Positions 27,912-36,631 of a stretch of DNA of 64,000 bases are shown piece by piece. The DNA lies in contig NZ_JAHXBF010000028.1 in NCBI RefSeq assembly GCF_020103695.1, forward strand, positions 62,001-126,000, read 5' to 3'. The translations under genes and the position numbers were made by a program. The stretch is from Hyalangium versicolor (GTDB taxonomy: Bacteria > Myxococcota > Myxococcia > Myxococcales > Myxococcaceae). A model generated the notes under the pieces. The model had not been told where the DNA came from, did no database searches, and was given only the letters and a program-made list of their open reading frames with translations. Each line of letters starts with the position of its first letter. Position 1 is the first letter of the stretch.

Positions 27912-29123
27912 ATGCTCCATATTCATCGAATCATCGTGCTGCTGGTCCTGGTGGCGTCCGCGACCGTGGCCAGGGCTGAAGAGCCCGTGTCTCCCGTGCC
28001 GCTCCTCGTCGCGAAGGAGGGGAGTGTCGTCTACATGGACTCGAACGGTCCGCGAATCCTCGCGGAGTGCCTGGAGACCATGGACCATCGCATGCTCGCC
28101 GGCCCGAAGAAGGGCCAGTTCGAGCGCCGGTCGCACCCGTGCGGCTTCTGGTCTCTCGCCGTGCATCCGCCGACAGGGCGCTGGGCGGCGGCGTTACAAG
28201 TCACGGGTGACCAGGGTGCCAACCCCTCTCCGCTGGTGAGCTTCGTGGTCTCTGGCCGCACACTCTCCGTGCCCACCGACAAGGCAGGACGCGCCAAGGG
28301 CGGGAACTTCCTCGTCCTGGGAGATCTCAACGGAATCGTGGCGATTACCCCCGGCACTCTGGAGACATGGACCGAGAAGGGGCGCTTCTTCGCTCAGATG
28401 CCCGCGATGTTCACGGAGGACGGCTCGCGGGTGCTTGTCTCCATCAGTGATACGACGTTGACAGAGTGGTGGAGCTGGAGCTTCGGCCCTCGGCCCGAGA
28501 GCGTTCGTGTGCTCCCGCGAGGCATGACCGACACCGCGGGAAACATGGTGCTCTCCGGTGAGCCGCGTACCGCGCTGAGGCATGGACGTGGCGGCGTGCG
28601 CCTCGCCACGCTGGACCCCACGGGCAAGAAGCCGTGGAAGGTGGGACCTGCCTTGCCGCAGGTCCGCCGCGGGATGCTGACTCCCGCGGTGCTGGGTGAC
28701 ACGATGCTCTTCTATCGCGAAGGTTCGAGGGAGGAGACCGACTGCGAGGGGCCAGGAGCGGGTACCTACCGGCGCATCGATCTGCGCACGGGCCAGGAGC
28801 GGGTCTGGCGGCGTCACGAGGGATGGTGCAGCACGGGCGACAGATTCGACGCGGTGAGCCCGGTCCGCAGGACGGTGTATTTCCTCGAGAGCTGGTCCCC
28901 CATCAACTATCCCCGGCTGTTCGAGTACGACGTCGAGCGCGACACGACCCGCCAGATACCGGTTGAGTCGGTATCCCGCGTGAAGGACATCAGCGCGGAT
29001 GGGCGGACGCTCCTCCTGTTCGCGGGGAGCGGTTTCGTGCTGTATGACGTCGTCGCGGACAGCGCGACCCCGCTGCGAGGCCTGGGAGAAGCCGACTATG
29101 TGCGGCTGCTCGCCCAGCCATGA
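27912..29123 (+). CDS. Secreted uncharacterised protein, probable beta-propeller
   Basis: A 403-residue exported protein with cleavable signal (ASATVARA, residues 15-22). The sequence is a series of short hydrophobic strands with turns (FWSLAVHPPTGRWAAAL, FTEDGSRVLVSISD, VSRVKDISADGRTLLLFAG), the rhythm of a WD40/TolB-type propeller, without recognisable catalytic residues. The function is unknown. Confidence 0.65.
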   Translation: MLHIHRIIVLLVLVASATVARAEEPVSPVPLLVAKEGSVVYMDSNGPRILAECLETMDHRMLAGPKKGQFERRSHPCGFWSLAVHPPTGRWAAALQVTGDQGANPSPLVSFVVSGRTLSVPTDKAGRAKGGNFLVLGDLNGIVAITPGTLETWTEKGRFFAQMPAMFTEDGSRVLVSISDTTLTEWWSWSFGPRPESVRVLPRGMTDTAGNMVLSGEPRTALRHGRGGVRLATLDPTGKKPWKVGPALPQVRRGMLTPAVLGDTMLFYREGSREETDCEGPGAGTYRRIDLRTGQERVWRRHEGWCSTGDRFDAVSPVRRTVYFLESWSPINYPRLFEYDVERDTTRQIPVESVSRVKDISADGRTLLLFAGSGFVLYDVVADSATPLRGLGEADYVRLLAQP

Positions 29124-29132
29124 CTCTGGGTG

Positions 29133-29774
29133 TCAGCTGTGGCTGGCCGGGGGCGGCACAGGCGGCGCGGTGCGCTTCCAGGCCTCGAGTTCCTGCACGC
29201 GCCCCAGCCAGGCCCGGATGTTCGCGTAGTCTCTGATCGGCAGGCGTGCCGGACCGGCGAGGGCAAACGACGCGGCCAGGGAGTAATCCGCGAGCGTCAG
29301 GCGATCCTGCGAGACCCAGGTCCTGCCAGCGAGGTGCGCGTCCAGGACCGGGGCGTGCTTCGCGATGAGCGCCTCTCCTCGCGCGACCTCGGCGGGATCC
29401 GCCGGCCCGCGGCCCGTCAGCGGCTTCACGAAGTTCTCGAAGACCAGGACCGTGTTCGCCGGGGCCATGTGAGCCCCGCACCAGAAGAGCCAGCGGTTCA
29501 CATCGGCTCGGCCGCGCGCGTCCGCCGGGAACAGGGTCTGTCCCGGCGTCTTCTCGGCCAGGTACTGCATGATGGCGCGCGACTCCCAGAGCAGGAAGCC
29601 GTCGTCGTCGAGGACCGGAACGAGCCCGTTGGGGTTGAGCTGCAGGTGCGGCGCACCGCGTTGCTCGCCCTTGGGCAGGTCGACCACGATGCGCTCGAGG
29701 GGCACCTCGAGGTGGGCGGCCACGAGCAGCGCGCGGCGAGAGTTTCCGGACATGGGGTGGAAATAGAGCTTCAT
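29133..29774 (-). CDS. Glutathione S-transferase family protein
   Basis: A 213-residue cytosolic protein. The thioredoxin-like N-terminal domain has MKLYFHPMSGNSRRALLVA, the cis-Pro block NGLVPVLDDDGFLLWESRAI and then a helical C-domain with RLTLADYSLAASFA (N-capping box). GGAGG at 6 bases decides the start at 29774. It is likely to conjugate or reduce with glutathione or another thiol; the substrate is unknown. Confidence 0.88.
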   Translation of the reverse strand: MKLYFHPMSGNSRRALLVAAHLEVPLERIVVDLPKGEQRGAPHLQLNPNGLVPVLDDDGFLLWESRAIMQYLAEKTPGQTLFPADARGRADVNRWLFWCGAHMAPANTVLVFENFVKPLTGRGPADPAEVARGEALIAKHAPVLDAHLAGRTWVSQDRLTLADYSLAASFALAGPARLPIRDYANIRAWLGRVQELEAWKRTAPPVPPPASHS

Positions 29775-29898
29775 GACAATCCTCCTGGACTGCACGGGGT
29801 AGAGGAGGAGGACCTACCCACCCGCAGTGACAGGGGCTTGTCAGGAATCATCCGGGGGCGCGGAGGCGGTCAGCAACTCCGCGGGGCTCCTGGCGGCG

Positions 29899-32031
29899 TC
29901 AATTGAACCAACTGCCCACGGTGGACGCGGTGTCGCTGAGCGCCTGGCCCGTCTGCTCGACGGTGTCGGCCAGCGCCGTGCCCGCATCATTGATGCTATC
30001 GCTGATGATGGAGACGCCAGTGCCCACACCCTGCCAGACCTGCTCCACGTCATTGCGCAGCTCGCGAGCCCGCTGCATCGCGGGCGCCTGGGTGTCGAGC
30101 ACGTAGTAGTTGTAACCCTGGAGCTCGTTGGACTCCGGGTCGCGCACCGCCACCGGGCTGGGACCGGACAGGTCCGCGCTGTTGGCGTGACCCGCGTCCC
30201 AGGGCTGGCGGTGGGACAGGTAGCCGTCATTGAAGTCGTGCGCCGAGACCCCATTGCCGAGATTGGTCTCGGGGCTCCAGAGCAGCGGGTTGGGCGTGCG
30301 AGGATCGTCCCGGATGATGTGGATCGTCGCCCGGTCTCCGCCCGCATTCTCCTGGCGCTGAGGGTCCATCTGGCGGCCCAGGCCCGCGATCATGGGCACG
30401 GTGTCACTCTCGTTGATGTAGTGCGTGTACTGCGGGCCATACGGCCAGCTGGCCGCCGCCGAGCCGAACGTCTCCACCTTGATGCTCTTGAGCAGCGCGT
30501 CCGCCTGGGCCTTGGTGCCTGGCTTGACCGTCTCCAAGTACTCCTTGGCCAGCTTGAGCGCGCCGCTGGTCACCAGCCCTCCCTGGCTGTGCGCCATGAG
30601 GTGCACCGGCCTGCCCGCCTGCAGATCCTTGACGATCTGCAGCGCCATGGCCCGCGTGGCCGCGTTCGTCAACGGGAAGCTGGGCAGCTTGTCCAGCAGG
30701 CACTGCTGAAGATCCAGGGCCCCGCCCTCGGTGGAGTTGTGGATGCCCACCACCTCCGCGCCCGTGGTGTTGGCGATGTTCTGGATGGACTGTGACTGGA
30801 AGGACGCGGTGTTCTGGATGCCGTTGACGTAATAGATGCGCTCTCCAGTGGGAGCCGTGCCGTTGTTGGGGAGCACTCCGGGGATCTGGCTGGCGTCCGT
30901 TCCGGGTGGGTACACGTTGCCGCCTCCGCCGATCAGCGCGCCGTCGAAGACGATGTCGTGCTGGCCTCCGTTGTCCTGCCGCTCGAACCGCAAGTCGTAG
31001 GACACGGTCGCCGTGGGCTGAGGCTTGGAGGCGGCGTCCGCGCGGGCGGCACCATTGGTGGCCATCGTCGCGGCCCTGCGGGTGTCCGTGGACAGGGAGT
31101 TCAGCGCGGCGAAGGCGGCCGGCTGCTGGAGGGCGAGCTGATCGACCTTCAGCGCGGCCATGCTGGCGGTACCCGCGGCCTCGCGCGCCTTCGTGGCGGC
31201 GGTGGCGGCTTCGGCCTGTGCGGTGGCGAGTGTCTGCCGGGCCACGGCCAGATTCCGCATCGCGCTGTCGGCCGCATCCTTCAACATCCTGGCCTGGTAG
31301 CCCCCGCGATCGGGGCCCTGGGGGCCCTTTTCCAGATCGTTCCGGGCAAGCGTTGCCGCGCGCTGTGCCTGGAGCAGCGCGGTCTGCGCTTGCTGCACAT
31401 TCAACTCAGCCCGGGTGCTGGCGGCCGCGGCGGCCTGTGCGGTGGCCTGGGCTTGCCGGGCCTGATCGACGGTGGCCTGAGCGGCAGGGGGCAGCGGGGG
31501 CATTCGCACTCCCGCCGTCGCTGCGCTGCTGGCAGGACTGGAGGCGGAGGCGCTGCTGGAGGCCGCGAAGCTGTCCGCCTTGCCCGGCGTGCGCAGCGTG
31601 TTGAGCGTCTTCACGGAGTCAGTCGAGGCCAGGGAGGCCGCCTGGGCCGCCGATCGCGCCGCGCCCGCCGCCTTGTCGGCAGCCTGAGCCGCACGTGCAT
31701 CCACCGGGTTCGAGCCGGCGCTCTGGTGGGCGGCCTTGGCCGCCTGCTCCGCGGTCTGTGCGGCAGCCTGGGCCTTGGCGCTCGCGGCTGCGGCGTTGCG
31801 GGCAGCCTGCTCGGCGCGCTGGGTGGCGCTGCGGCGCGCTGCCTCGGTGGTGGCACGGTTGGCCTCGTCGGCGGCCCTCTTTGCCTCCTCCGCGGCCTTC
31901 TTTGCTTCCTGTGCGGCCTTCTTCGCCTCGTCGTTCGCTTTCTCCGCCCGCTGGTTGTCCTTCTCCGACTTGCTCTCGGACTTGGTCGTGGATTCGCTAC
32001 GGGTGGCCTCGTTCGACGATTCGGCGCGCAT
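29899..32031 (-). CDS. Alanine-rich coiled-coil protein with lipase-like domain
   Basis: A 710-residue protein without a signal peptide. Residues 15-340 are a long Ala/Glu/Lys helix-forming region (DEAKKAAQEAKKAAEEAKRA and similar), like an alanine coiled coil. The C-terminal part is an alpha/beta hydrolase: nucleophile Ser482 in HLMAHSQGG, with Asp543 (ESDTVP) and His598 (VSAHDF) at suitable distances. The closing segment (VGTGVSIISDSINDAGTALA) is again helical. The start at 32031 is chosen for GGAG at 7 bases. A lipase, esterase or PGAP1-like acyl hydrolase is possible; secretion by a machinery not relying on a signal peptide is a guess from the architecture. Confidence 0.7.
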   Translation of the reverse strand: MRAESSNEATRSESTTKSESKSEKDNQRAEKANDEAKKAAQEAKKAAEEAKRAADEANRATTEAARRSATQRAEQAARNAAAASAKAQAAAQTAEQAAKAAHQSAGSNPVDARAAQAADKAAGAARSAAQAASLASTDSVKTLNTLRTPGKADSFAASSSASASSPASSAATAGVRMPPLPPAAQATVDQARQAQATAQAAAAASTRAELNVQQAQTALLQAQRAATLARNDLEKGPQGPDRGGYQARMLKDAADSAMRNLAVARQTLATAQAEAATAATKAREAAGTASMAALKVDQLALQQPAAFAALNSLSTDTRRAATMATNGAARADAASKPQPTATVSYDLRFERQDNGGQHDIVFDGALIGGGGNVYPPGTDASQIPGVLPNNGTAPTGERIYYVNGIQNTASFQSQSIQNIANTTGAEVVGIHNSTEGGALDLQQCLLDKLPSFPLTNAATRAMALQIVKDLQAGRPVHLMAHSQGGLVTSGALKLAKEYLETVKPGTKAQADALLKSIKVETFGSAAASWPYGPQYTHYINESDTVPMIAGLGRQMDPQRQENAGGDRATIHIIRDDPRTPNPLLWSPETNLGNGVSAHDFNDGYLSHRQPWDAGHANSADLSGPSPVAVRDPESNELQGYNYYVLDTQAPAMQRARELRNDVEQVWQGVGTGVSIISDSINDAGTALADTVEQTGQALSDTASTVGSWFN

Positions 32032-32055
32032 GGTCAGCTCCGGTGGACAAGCCTC

Positions 32056-32201
32056 GGGACAAAACAATTCTCCACGCATGGTTGGGGAAAGTTGTTGTCC
32101 CAAATGCGGGACACTCGGGGCTCTGTGTGCTCTCAAAGCCCGAGATTTCCAGCCGTGCCACGGCTCGCCTGGAAAGCATCTCGGGCGATTTGTTTTGTCC
32201 C
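32056..32201 (-). repeat. Inverted pair of GGGACAAAACAA before the lipase-like gene
   Basis: GGGACAAAACAA at 32056-32067 and its exact reverse complement at 32190-32201; between them GTTGTTGTCCC (32091-32101) and GGGAC (32108-32112) are partial copies. All lie within about 170 bases upstream of the start at 32031, so they are candidate regulator sites. Confidence 0.5.
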
Positions 32202-32351
32202 GCGTCTTGGCCCTCGGTGCCGGGGCGGGGCAGGCCTCGGCGTCGCATGAGCGCCAGGCGGTGACGCTGCCCGCGAGCCTCGCCCTGGCCACGAATTGTG
32301 CGTCTGGGATCCTACCAGTGAGGCGTCAAGGGCGGCGCGAGGAGCTTTCAC

Positions 32352-33410
32352 ATGAATGAGGCGGAGCCGCAGCACACGAGCTACGAGAAGATCGTCGAGC
32401 GCCCGGAGCAGTGGGGGCTGGATGACACGGGATACCGGGCGCTGAAGAAGAGCCCATGGGTGGTGACCGAGAAGATCCATGGTGCCAATTTCGCGCTGCT
32501 GAGTGACGGGCAGACGGTGCGTTGCGCCCGGCGCAAGGCGCTGCTGGCAGAGGGCGAGGACTTCTTCGGGCACACCGCGTTGCTGCCCCGGCTCGTCCCG
32601 GCGGTGCTCCGGCTGCATCAGGAAGTGCGGTCGCGGTACCCGGACGCGATGCGCGTGGCCCTCTATGGAGAGCTGTTCGGCGGGGCCTATCCGCACCCGG
32701 AGGTGCCGCCGGTGCCGGGAGTGCAGGCGGTGCAGACGGGGGTGTACTACTCGCCGCGCATCGAGTTCTGCGCGTTCGATCTCGCGCGCGAGGATGCGCG
32801 AGGGGAGCGGCACTACCTGGACTACGACGTGCTGCTGAAGTTGTGCGAGGCGGAGGGCGTGCTCGCCGCGAAGCCGCTGTTCATCGGCAGCTATGAGGAT
32901 GCGCTGGAGTACCCGACAGGGTTCGAGAGCCACGTGCCGGGCTGGTTCGGGCTGCCGCCGCTGCGAGGCAACCTGGCGGAGGGCATCGTTCTCAAGCCCC
33001 AGAAGGACCTGTGGGTGCCCACGGCGAAGGGGAAGGTGCGGCCGGTGCTCAAGCACAAGATCGCCGAGTTCGCGGAGGACGAGCGCTTCCACGGCGCGAC
33101 GAAGTGGAAGCCGGCACCGCAGCGCGGCGCGTGGCTCTCCCTCGATGACCTGCGCGGCATGGCGACGGCGTATGCGAACGAGGCGCGGCTGGCGAGCGCG
33201 GTGTCCAAGCTGGGTCCGCCACCGAGCCTCGAGAGCCCTCAAGCCCAGGCCCTGCTGGAGTTGCTGGTGGAGGACATCCTGGAGCAGCTCGAGACGGACG
33301 CGGGGGACAGCCTCCGAGCCCTGTCGTCCGAGGCCCGCACGGCGCTCGACGCTCACGTGCGTCAGGAGGCCGAGGACCTGCGCACGCTCTACTTCGAGCT
33401 GCGCCGCTGA
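32352..33410 (+). CDS. RNA ligase, Rnl2 family
   Basis: A 352-residue ATP-dependent RNA ligase of the T4 Rnl2/editing-ligase type, sealing 3'-OH/5'-phosphate nicks in RNA. Nucleotidyltransferase motifs in order: I with adenylated lysine, TEKIHGANF (Lys41); III, YGELFGG (105-111); IIIa, EFCAFDL (138-144); IV, AEGIVLKP (209-216); V, LKHKI (233-237). The C-terminal helical domain (240-352) is present. AGGAG at 7 bases precedes the ATG. It stands alone, without Pnkp/Hen1 or RtcB neighbours, so its repair partner is not visible. Confidence 0.9.
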   Translation: MNEAEPQHTSYEKIVERPEQWGLDDTGYRALKKSPWVVTEKIHGANFALLSDGQTVRCARRKALLAEGEDFFGHTALLPRLVPAVLRLHQEVRSRYPDAMRVALYGELFGGAYPHPEVPPVPGVQAVQTGVYYSPRIEFCAFDLAREDARGERHYLDYDVLLKLCEAEGVLAAKPLFIGSYEDALEYPTGFESHVPGWFGLPPLRGNLAEGIVLKPQKDLWVPTAKGKVRPVLKHKIAEFAEDERFHGATKWKPAPQRGAWLSLDDLRGMATAYANEARLASAVSKLGPPPSLESPQAQALLELLVEDILEQLETDAGDSLRALSSEARTALDAHVRQEAEDLRTLYFELRR

Positions 33411-33588
33411 ACCAAACGCCGCGGCGTGCAATGCCTGGGGACGCCGCTCGCAACCACACCTGCCAGGCGTCCGTCTCAAGCGGCTGTTGGCAAATCGCCG
33501 GTGGATGCAGGGCGTGCGCGAGCCCTGCCGTGGAACAGGCCCGCTGGGGAGTCCTGTTGAGGGGAGGAGGATTGAGAGGAGGGGCGGA

Positions 33589-34005
33589 ATGCTGCACGAA
33601 ACTCGAACAACACCTTTGCAGAACGCGGGCCGTGAGCTGCTGGGCACGATGATGGTGGGGGCCGGCACGGGGCACCTCACCTTCGCGCGGGCGCCTTTTC
33701 AGGCGCAGGTGCCCGACTGGGTGCCCATGGACAAGGACACCGTGGTCCTGCTGTCGGGGGTGGTCGAGATAGGGCTCGGGCTGTCCTTGCTCTTCACTCG
33801 TCGGCGCAAGGGGCTCATGGGCCTGGGACTGGCCGCCTTCTACCTGCTGGTCTTTCCCGGCAACCTGCACCAGTACGCGAAGCGCATCTCCGCGTTCGGC
33901 CTCGATACGGATACCAAGCGATTCGTCCGGCTGTTCTTCCAGCCCGTGCTGATGGGATGGGCCCTATGGTCCACCGGAGCCTGGGCTCGTGGCCGTGAGC
34001 CGTGA
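33589..34005 (+). CDS. DoxX-like small membrane protein
   Basis: A 138-residue inner-membrane protein with about four hydrophobic helices (LLGTMMVGAGTGHLTF, VVLLSGVVEIGLGLSLLF, LGLAAFYLLVFPGNLHQY, FFQPVLMGWALWSTG). The GNLHQ motif and size match the DoxX/DUF4267-like group. AGGAGGGG before ATG 33589 sets the start. The function is unknown; redox-related roles are proposed for the family. Confidence 0.7.
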   Translation: MLHETRTTPLQNAGRELLGTMMVGAGTGHLTFARAPFQAQVPDWVPMDKDTVVLLSGVVEIGLGLSLLFTRRRKGLMGLGLAAFYLLVFPGNLHQYAKRISAFGLDTDTKRFVRLFFQPVLMGWALWSTGAWARGREP

Positions 34006-34134
34006 GCCGGATCCTGCTCCCATCAGTGCTTCGTTCGTGGCCGTGAACGCATCGGAGTACCGCTCCCTGCCGGTGTCCACTCCCTCGTCCCTTCTGTCTC
34101 GCTGACCTGAAAGCGATGATCGCGGAAGCCCCAC

Positions 34135-34166
34135 GAAAAAAGGCCCACCTGTTTCCAGGTGGGCCT
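34135..34166 (-). terminator. Terminator of the metalloprotease gene
   Basis: Perfect 11-bp stem AGGCCCACCTG / CAGGTGGGCCT, 4-base loop, followed on the minus strand by six T (A at 34135-34140). It lies about 30 bases after the protease stop. Its stem is identical to the one at 20254-20278. Confidence 0.9.
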
Positions 34167-34197
34167 CTTCTCAATTCAAGCTACAACGATCAGCCCA

Positions 34198-36324
34198 TTA
34201 CCAGGCAGTCACCAGCGAGTACTTGCCGTTGGTCGAGCCGGTGCCGCCGGTGTAGTAGATCACCTTGACATAGAGGTCGACCGACGTCGTGCCGGTGTTG
34301 CTCCGGGAGACCACGTCCGCCTGGCCGGTACCCTTGATGCTCTGGGCCAACTGGGTGCCCGTGCTGCTGATCAGGTACAGATCGTAGTCAGAGGTCGAGT
34401 TGGGCGTCATCGTCGCGGTCAGGGTCTTGCCCGCCGCCAGGGTGACCTTGAAGAAGTCGACATCGCTGCTCGTGGCCATCGCGGCGTTGACGGTGGTGCC
34501 GCTGGTGGAGATCACGTTGGCCGTGGCCTGGGTGTTGTTGGATTCGGTCTCGTTGATGGTCGGGCCCGTGATGACCGAGGTGAGGATGTTTTGCGCCTGG
34601 AACTTCGTCCTGAAGGTGTTCTCGTAGGTCGTATCGTTCGGGAACAGAGTGTGCGCGGCGTTGACGATGGCCGTTGCCATCGCCGGCATCTTCACGCCCG
34701 AGCCCAGGCCGAAGTGCGCCTGGAGGATGATCTTGTCGACGTTCGCGCGGGACTTGCCACTCGCCATCAGGCTGGTCAGCGCCTGGAACAGGGGCGCGGA
34801 CCACAGCTCGTCGGACTGGAAGGTGACGCCGCCCTCGGTGATCGACTGGTGCGCACCATAGGTCTTGGAGCTGTTGTACTTGGCATCGGTGCGGTTCAGC
34901 GCCCGGCCGCTCCAGCAGTCGCTATGACCGTCCCAGCTGAACACCCACTCGGGGTGGTACGTGGGGCCATTCGGCGTGCTGTAGGAATACGAACCCGCCC
35001 AGTAGTCGCCAAAGCCCTCGCCCATGGCGCCGGTATCACCACCGGACCAGCTCGAGTTGATGTTGTGCTGGATGCCATGGCCGTACTCGTGGAGGATCAC
35101 GTCGGCGTCTTCGCTGTCGTTGACGCAGCCATGACCGAAGGCCAGGTAGTCCGTGGTGCCGCCGTAGCTGTAGTGCGAGTTGTCGTCACCATCAACGCCG
35201 TTGGTGTCGACATCGAGCGGGCGGTTGATGATGTTGGTGAACCCGAGCGACTGGATGTAGCGCTGGTTCTGGTCGAGCTGGAAGTAGGTGTTGGTGTCGT
35301 CGAACGCATCACTGCCACGCTTGGCGGTCCAGGCGCCGTTGGTGGTGGTGGAAGGCGCGGTGTTCGGCGACTCGATGTCCGTGATGTTGACGTATGCGCC
35401 GGCGAGCGAATACACGCCGCCACTGAGCGTGATGTCGCGCAGCGGCTTGTTGAAATAGGCCGCATCGAAGGCGGACGCGGCCGAGGAGTCCGTCAAGCTG
35501 TCGTTGTTCAGCGTGGTGCGCGGATCCGGATCGAACACGAAACCGGAGCCGTTGACGAAGGTCGGAGTGGGCGAAGCCACCGACTTGGCCAGACGCTTTT
35601 GCCGCTCGATCGCAGCCGTCTCGGCCTTGCGATTCAGGGGCGAGCCGAGTGTCCGCTGGCGCTCGGCGAGGGTGCGCTCCTCGAACTTGCCGTTGCGCGG
35701 CATGGACGTGGAGTAGGAGTCGATCAGGCTGCCATCCTGGGCGTTGATGTATTGCACGAAGCCGCCGGTAGGCATCTGCGCCGCGATGGACACCTTGTAC
35801 GAGAGCTGGAAGCCGTCCTTGCCGGGGATCCAGACCTGCTCGCTCTTGGGCAGGTCGACCAGGGGATTCTGGACCCGCATGTTGGCCCAGGCGCGATCGA
35901 GGGCGGACTCGCTGGAGAGCTGCGCCTTCAGATGCAGTTGGTTGACCGCATCCTCCTCCATGTCCGCGCTGACATGCCGGCTCGAGTTGTAGATCTGCAG
36001 GAGCTGGCCGTCCTTGCCGATCGAGACAACGATCTCCGCGCCGTCAACGGGCAGATCCAGCAGCATCTGCTGGTAGTGATAGTGCTTGCCGAGAAGGGAT
36101 TCCTTCACCTGAACCAGGACCAGATTCTCGAGGCCGGCGGGCAGGCCGAAGCGCTCTGCGTTGTCGCGCAAAGCCTGCTCTGGAGAGGTGGCCCGCGTGC
36201 CTGAATACACAGTCAGGTTGTCGGTGGTGACGCTCTTGGCCAGGGCGGGGGCTTGGGCCGGGCCTGCTTCGGCGGTTCCAAGGGCGAGAGAGAGGGCCAG
36301 GATGTGAAGACCAGGGCGTTGCAT
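34198..36324 (-). CDS. Secreted zinc metalloprotease with PPC domain
   Basis: A 708-residue extracellular protease. Signal MQRPGLHILALSLALGTAEA, then a propeptide of FTP/PepSY type to about residue 230, and a gluzincin catalytic domain with HEYGHG (His412, Glu413, His416) and the third ligand in GAMGEGFGDYW (Glu436); HEYxHG plus GEGF.D is the style of peptidase family M36 rather than classic thermolysin. Residues 600-705 form a pre-peptidase C-terminal domain (TSSDVDFFKVTLAAGKTL). Such enzymes fit predation or nutrient scavenging. Base composition is a little less GC-rich than the neighbours. Confidence 0.9.
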   Translation of the reverse strand: MQRPGLHILALSLALGTAEAGPAQAPALAKSVTTDNLTVYSGTRATSPEQALRDNAERFGLPAGLENLVLVQVKESLLGKHYHYQQMLLDLPVDGAEIVVSIGKDGQLLQIYNSSRHVSADMEEDAVNQLHLKAQLSSESALDRAWANMRVQNPLVDLPKSEQVWIPGKDGFQLSYKVSIAAQMPTGGFVQYINAQDGSLIDSYSTSMPRNGKFEERTLAERQRTLGSPLNRKAETAAIERQKRLAKSVASPTPTFVNGSGFVFDPDPRTTLNNDSLTDSSAASAFDAAYFNKPLRDITLSGGVYSLAGAYVNITDIESPNTAPSTTTNGAWTAKRGSDAFDDTNTYFQLDQNQRYIQSLGFTNIINRPLDVDTNGVDGDDNSHYSYGGTTDYLAFGHGCVNDSEDADVILHEYGHGIQHNINSSWSGGDTGAMGEGFGDYWAGSYSYSTPNGPTYHPEWVFSWDGHSDCWSGRALNRTDAKYNSSKTYGAHQSITEGGVTFQSDELWSAPLFQALTSLMASGKSRANVDKIILQAHFGLGSGVKMPAMATAIVNAAHTLFPNDTTYENTFRTKFQAQNILTSVITGPTINETESNNTQATANVISTSGTTVNAAMATSSDVDFFKVTLAAGKTLTATMTPNSTSDYDLYLISSTGTQLAQSIKGTGQADVVSRSNTGTTSVDLYVKVIYYTGGTGSTNGKYSLVTAW

Positions 36325-36631
36325 ATGCCTCCGTGGGGGATGAACGGGGATGACACTATTTGATTTGTATCAAGCCTCGCGAAATCGGATAGAGCTGTCA
36401 ATCGGTGTCTCACTGAGGGTTTTTCTACGGGTCTCAGCAGACCCTGGCGGCGCACGTGGGCTCAGGAACCACAGAGCCGTGGCTGTCCAGGCAGGCGGAG
36501 AAGGACTCCCTGGCAGGCTGGGTCGCGTCACATTTCGTGGGAGTGGACTCTGCCTCCAAGCACGGTACGGGCCACGGTAGGCGGAGAGGCGCAGGCTTCC
36601 TGCTGGGGTCCTTTCTTCGAAGGAGGGGCCC
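36325..36631. other. Divergent promoter region, protease / GMC fusion
   Basis: 307 bases without a gene. It contains a small perfect inverted repeat TTGAT-TTGT-ATCAA at 36360-36373 in an AT-rich stretch, a possible operator, 36 bases upstream of the protease start. Nothing else is recognised. Confidence 0.4.
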
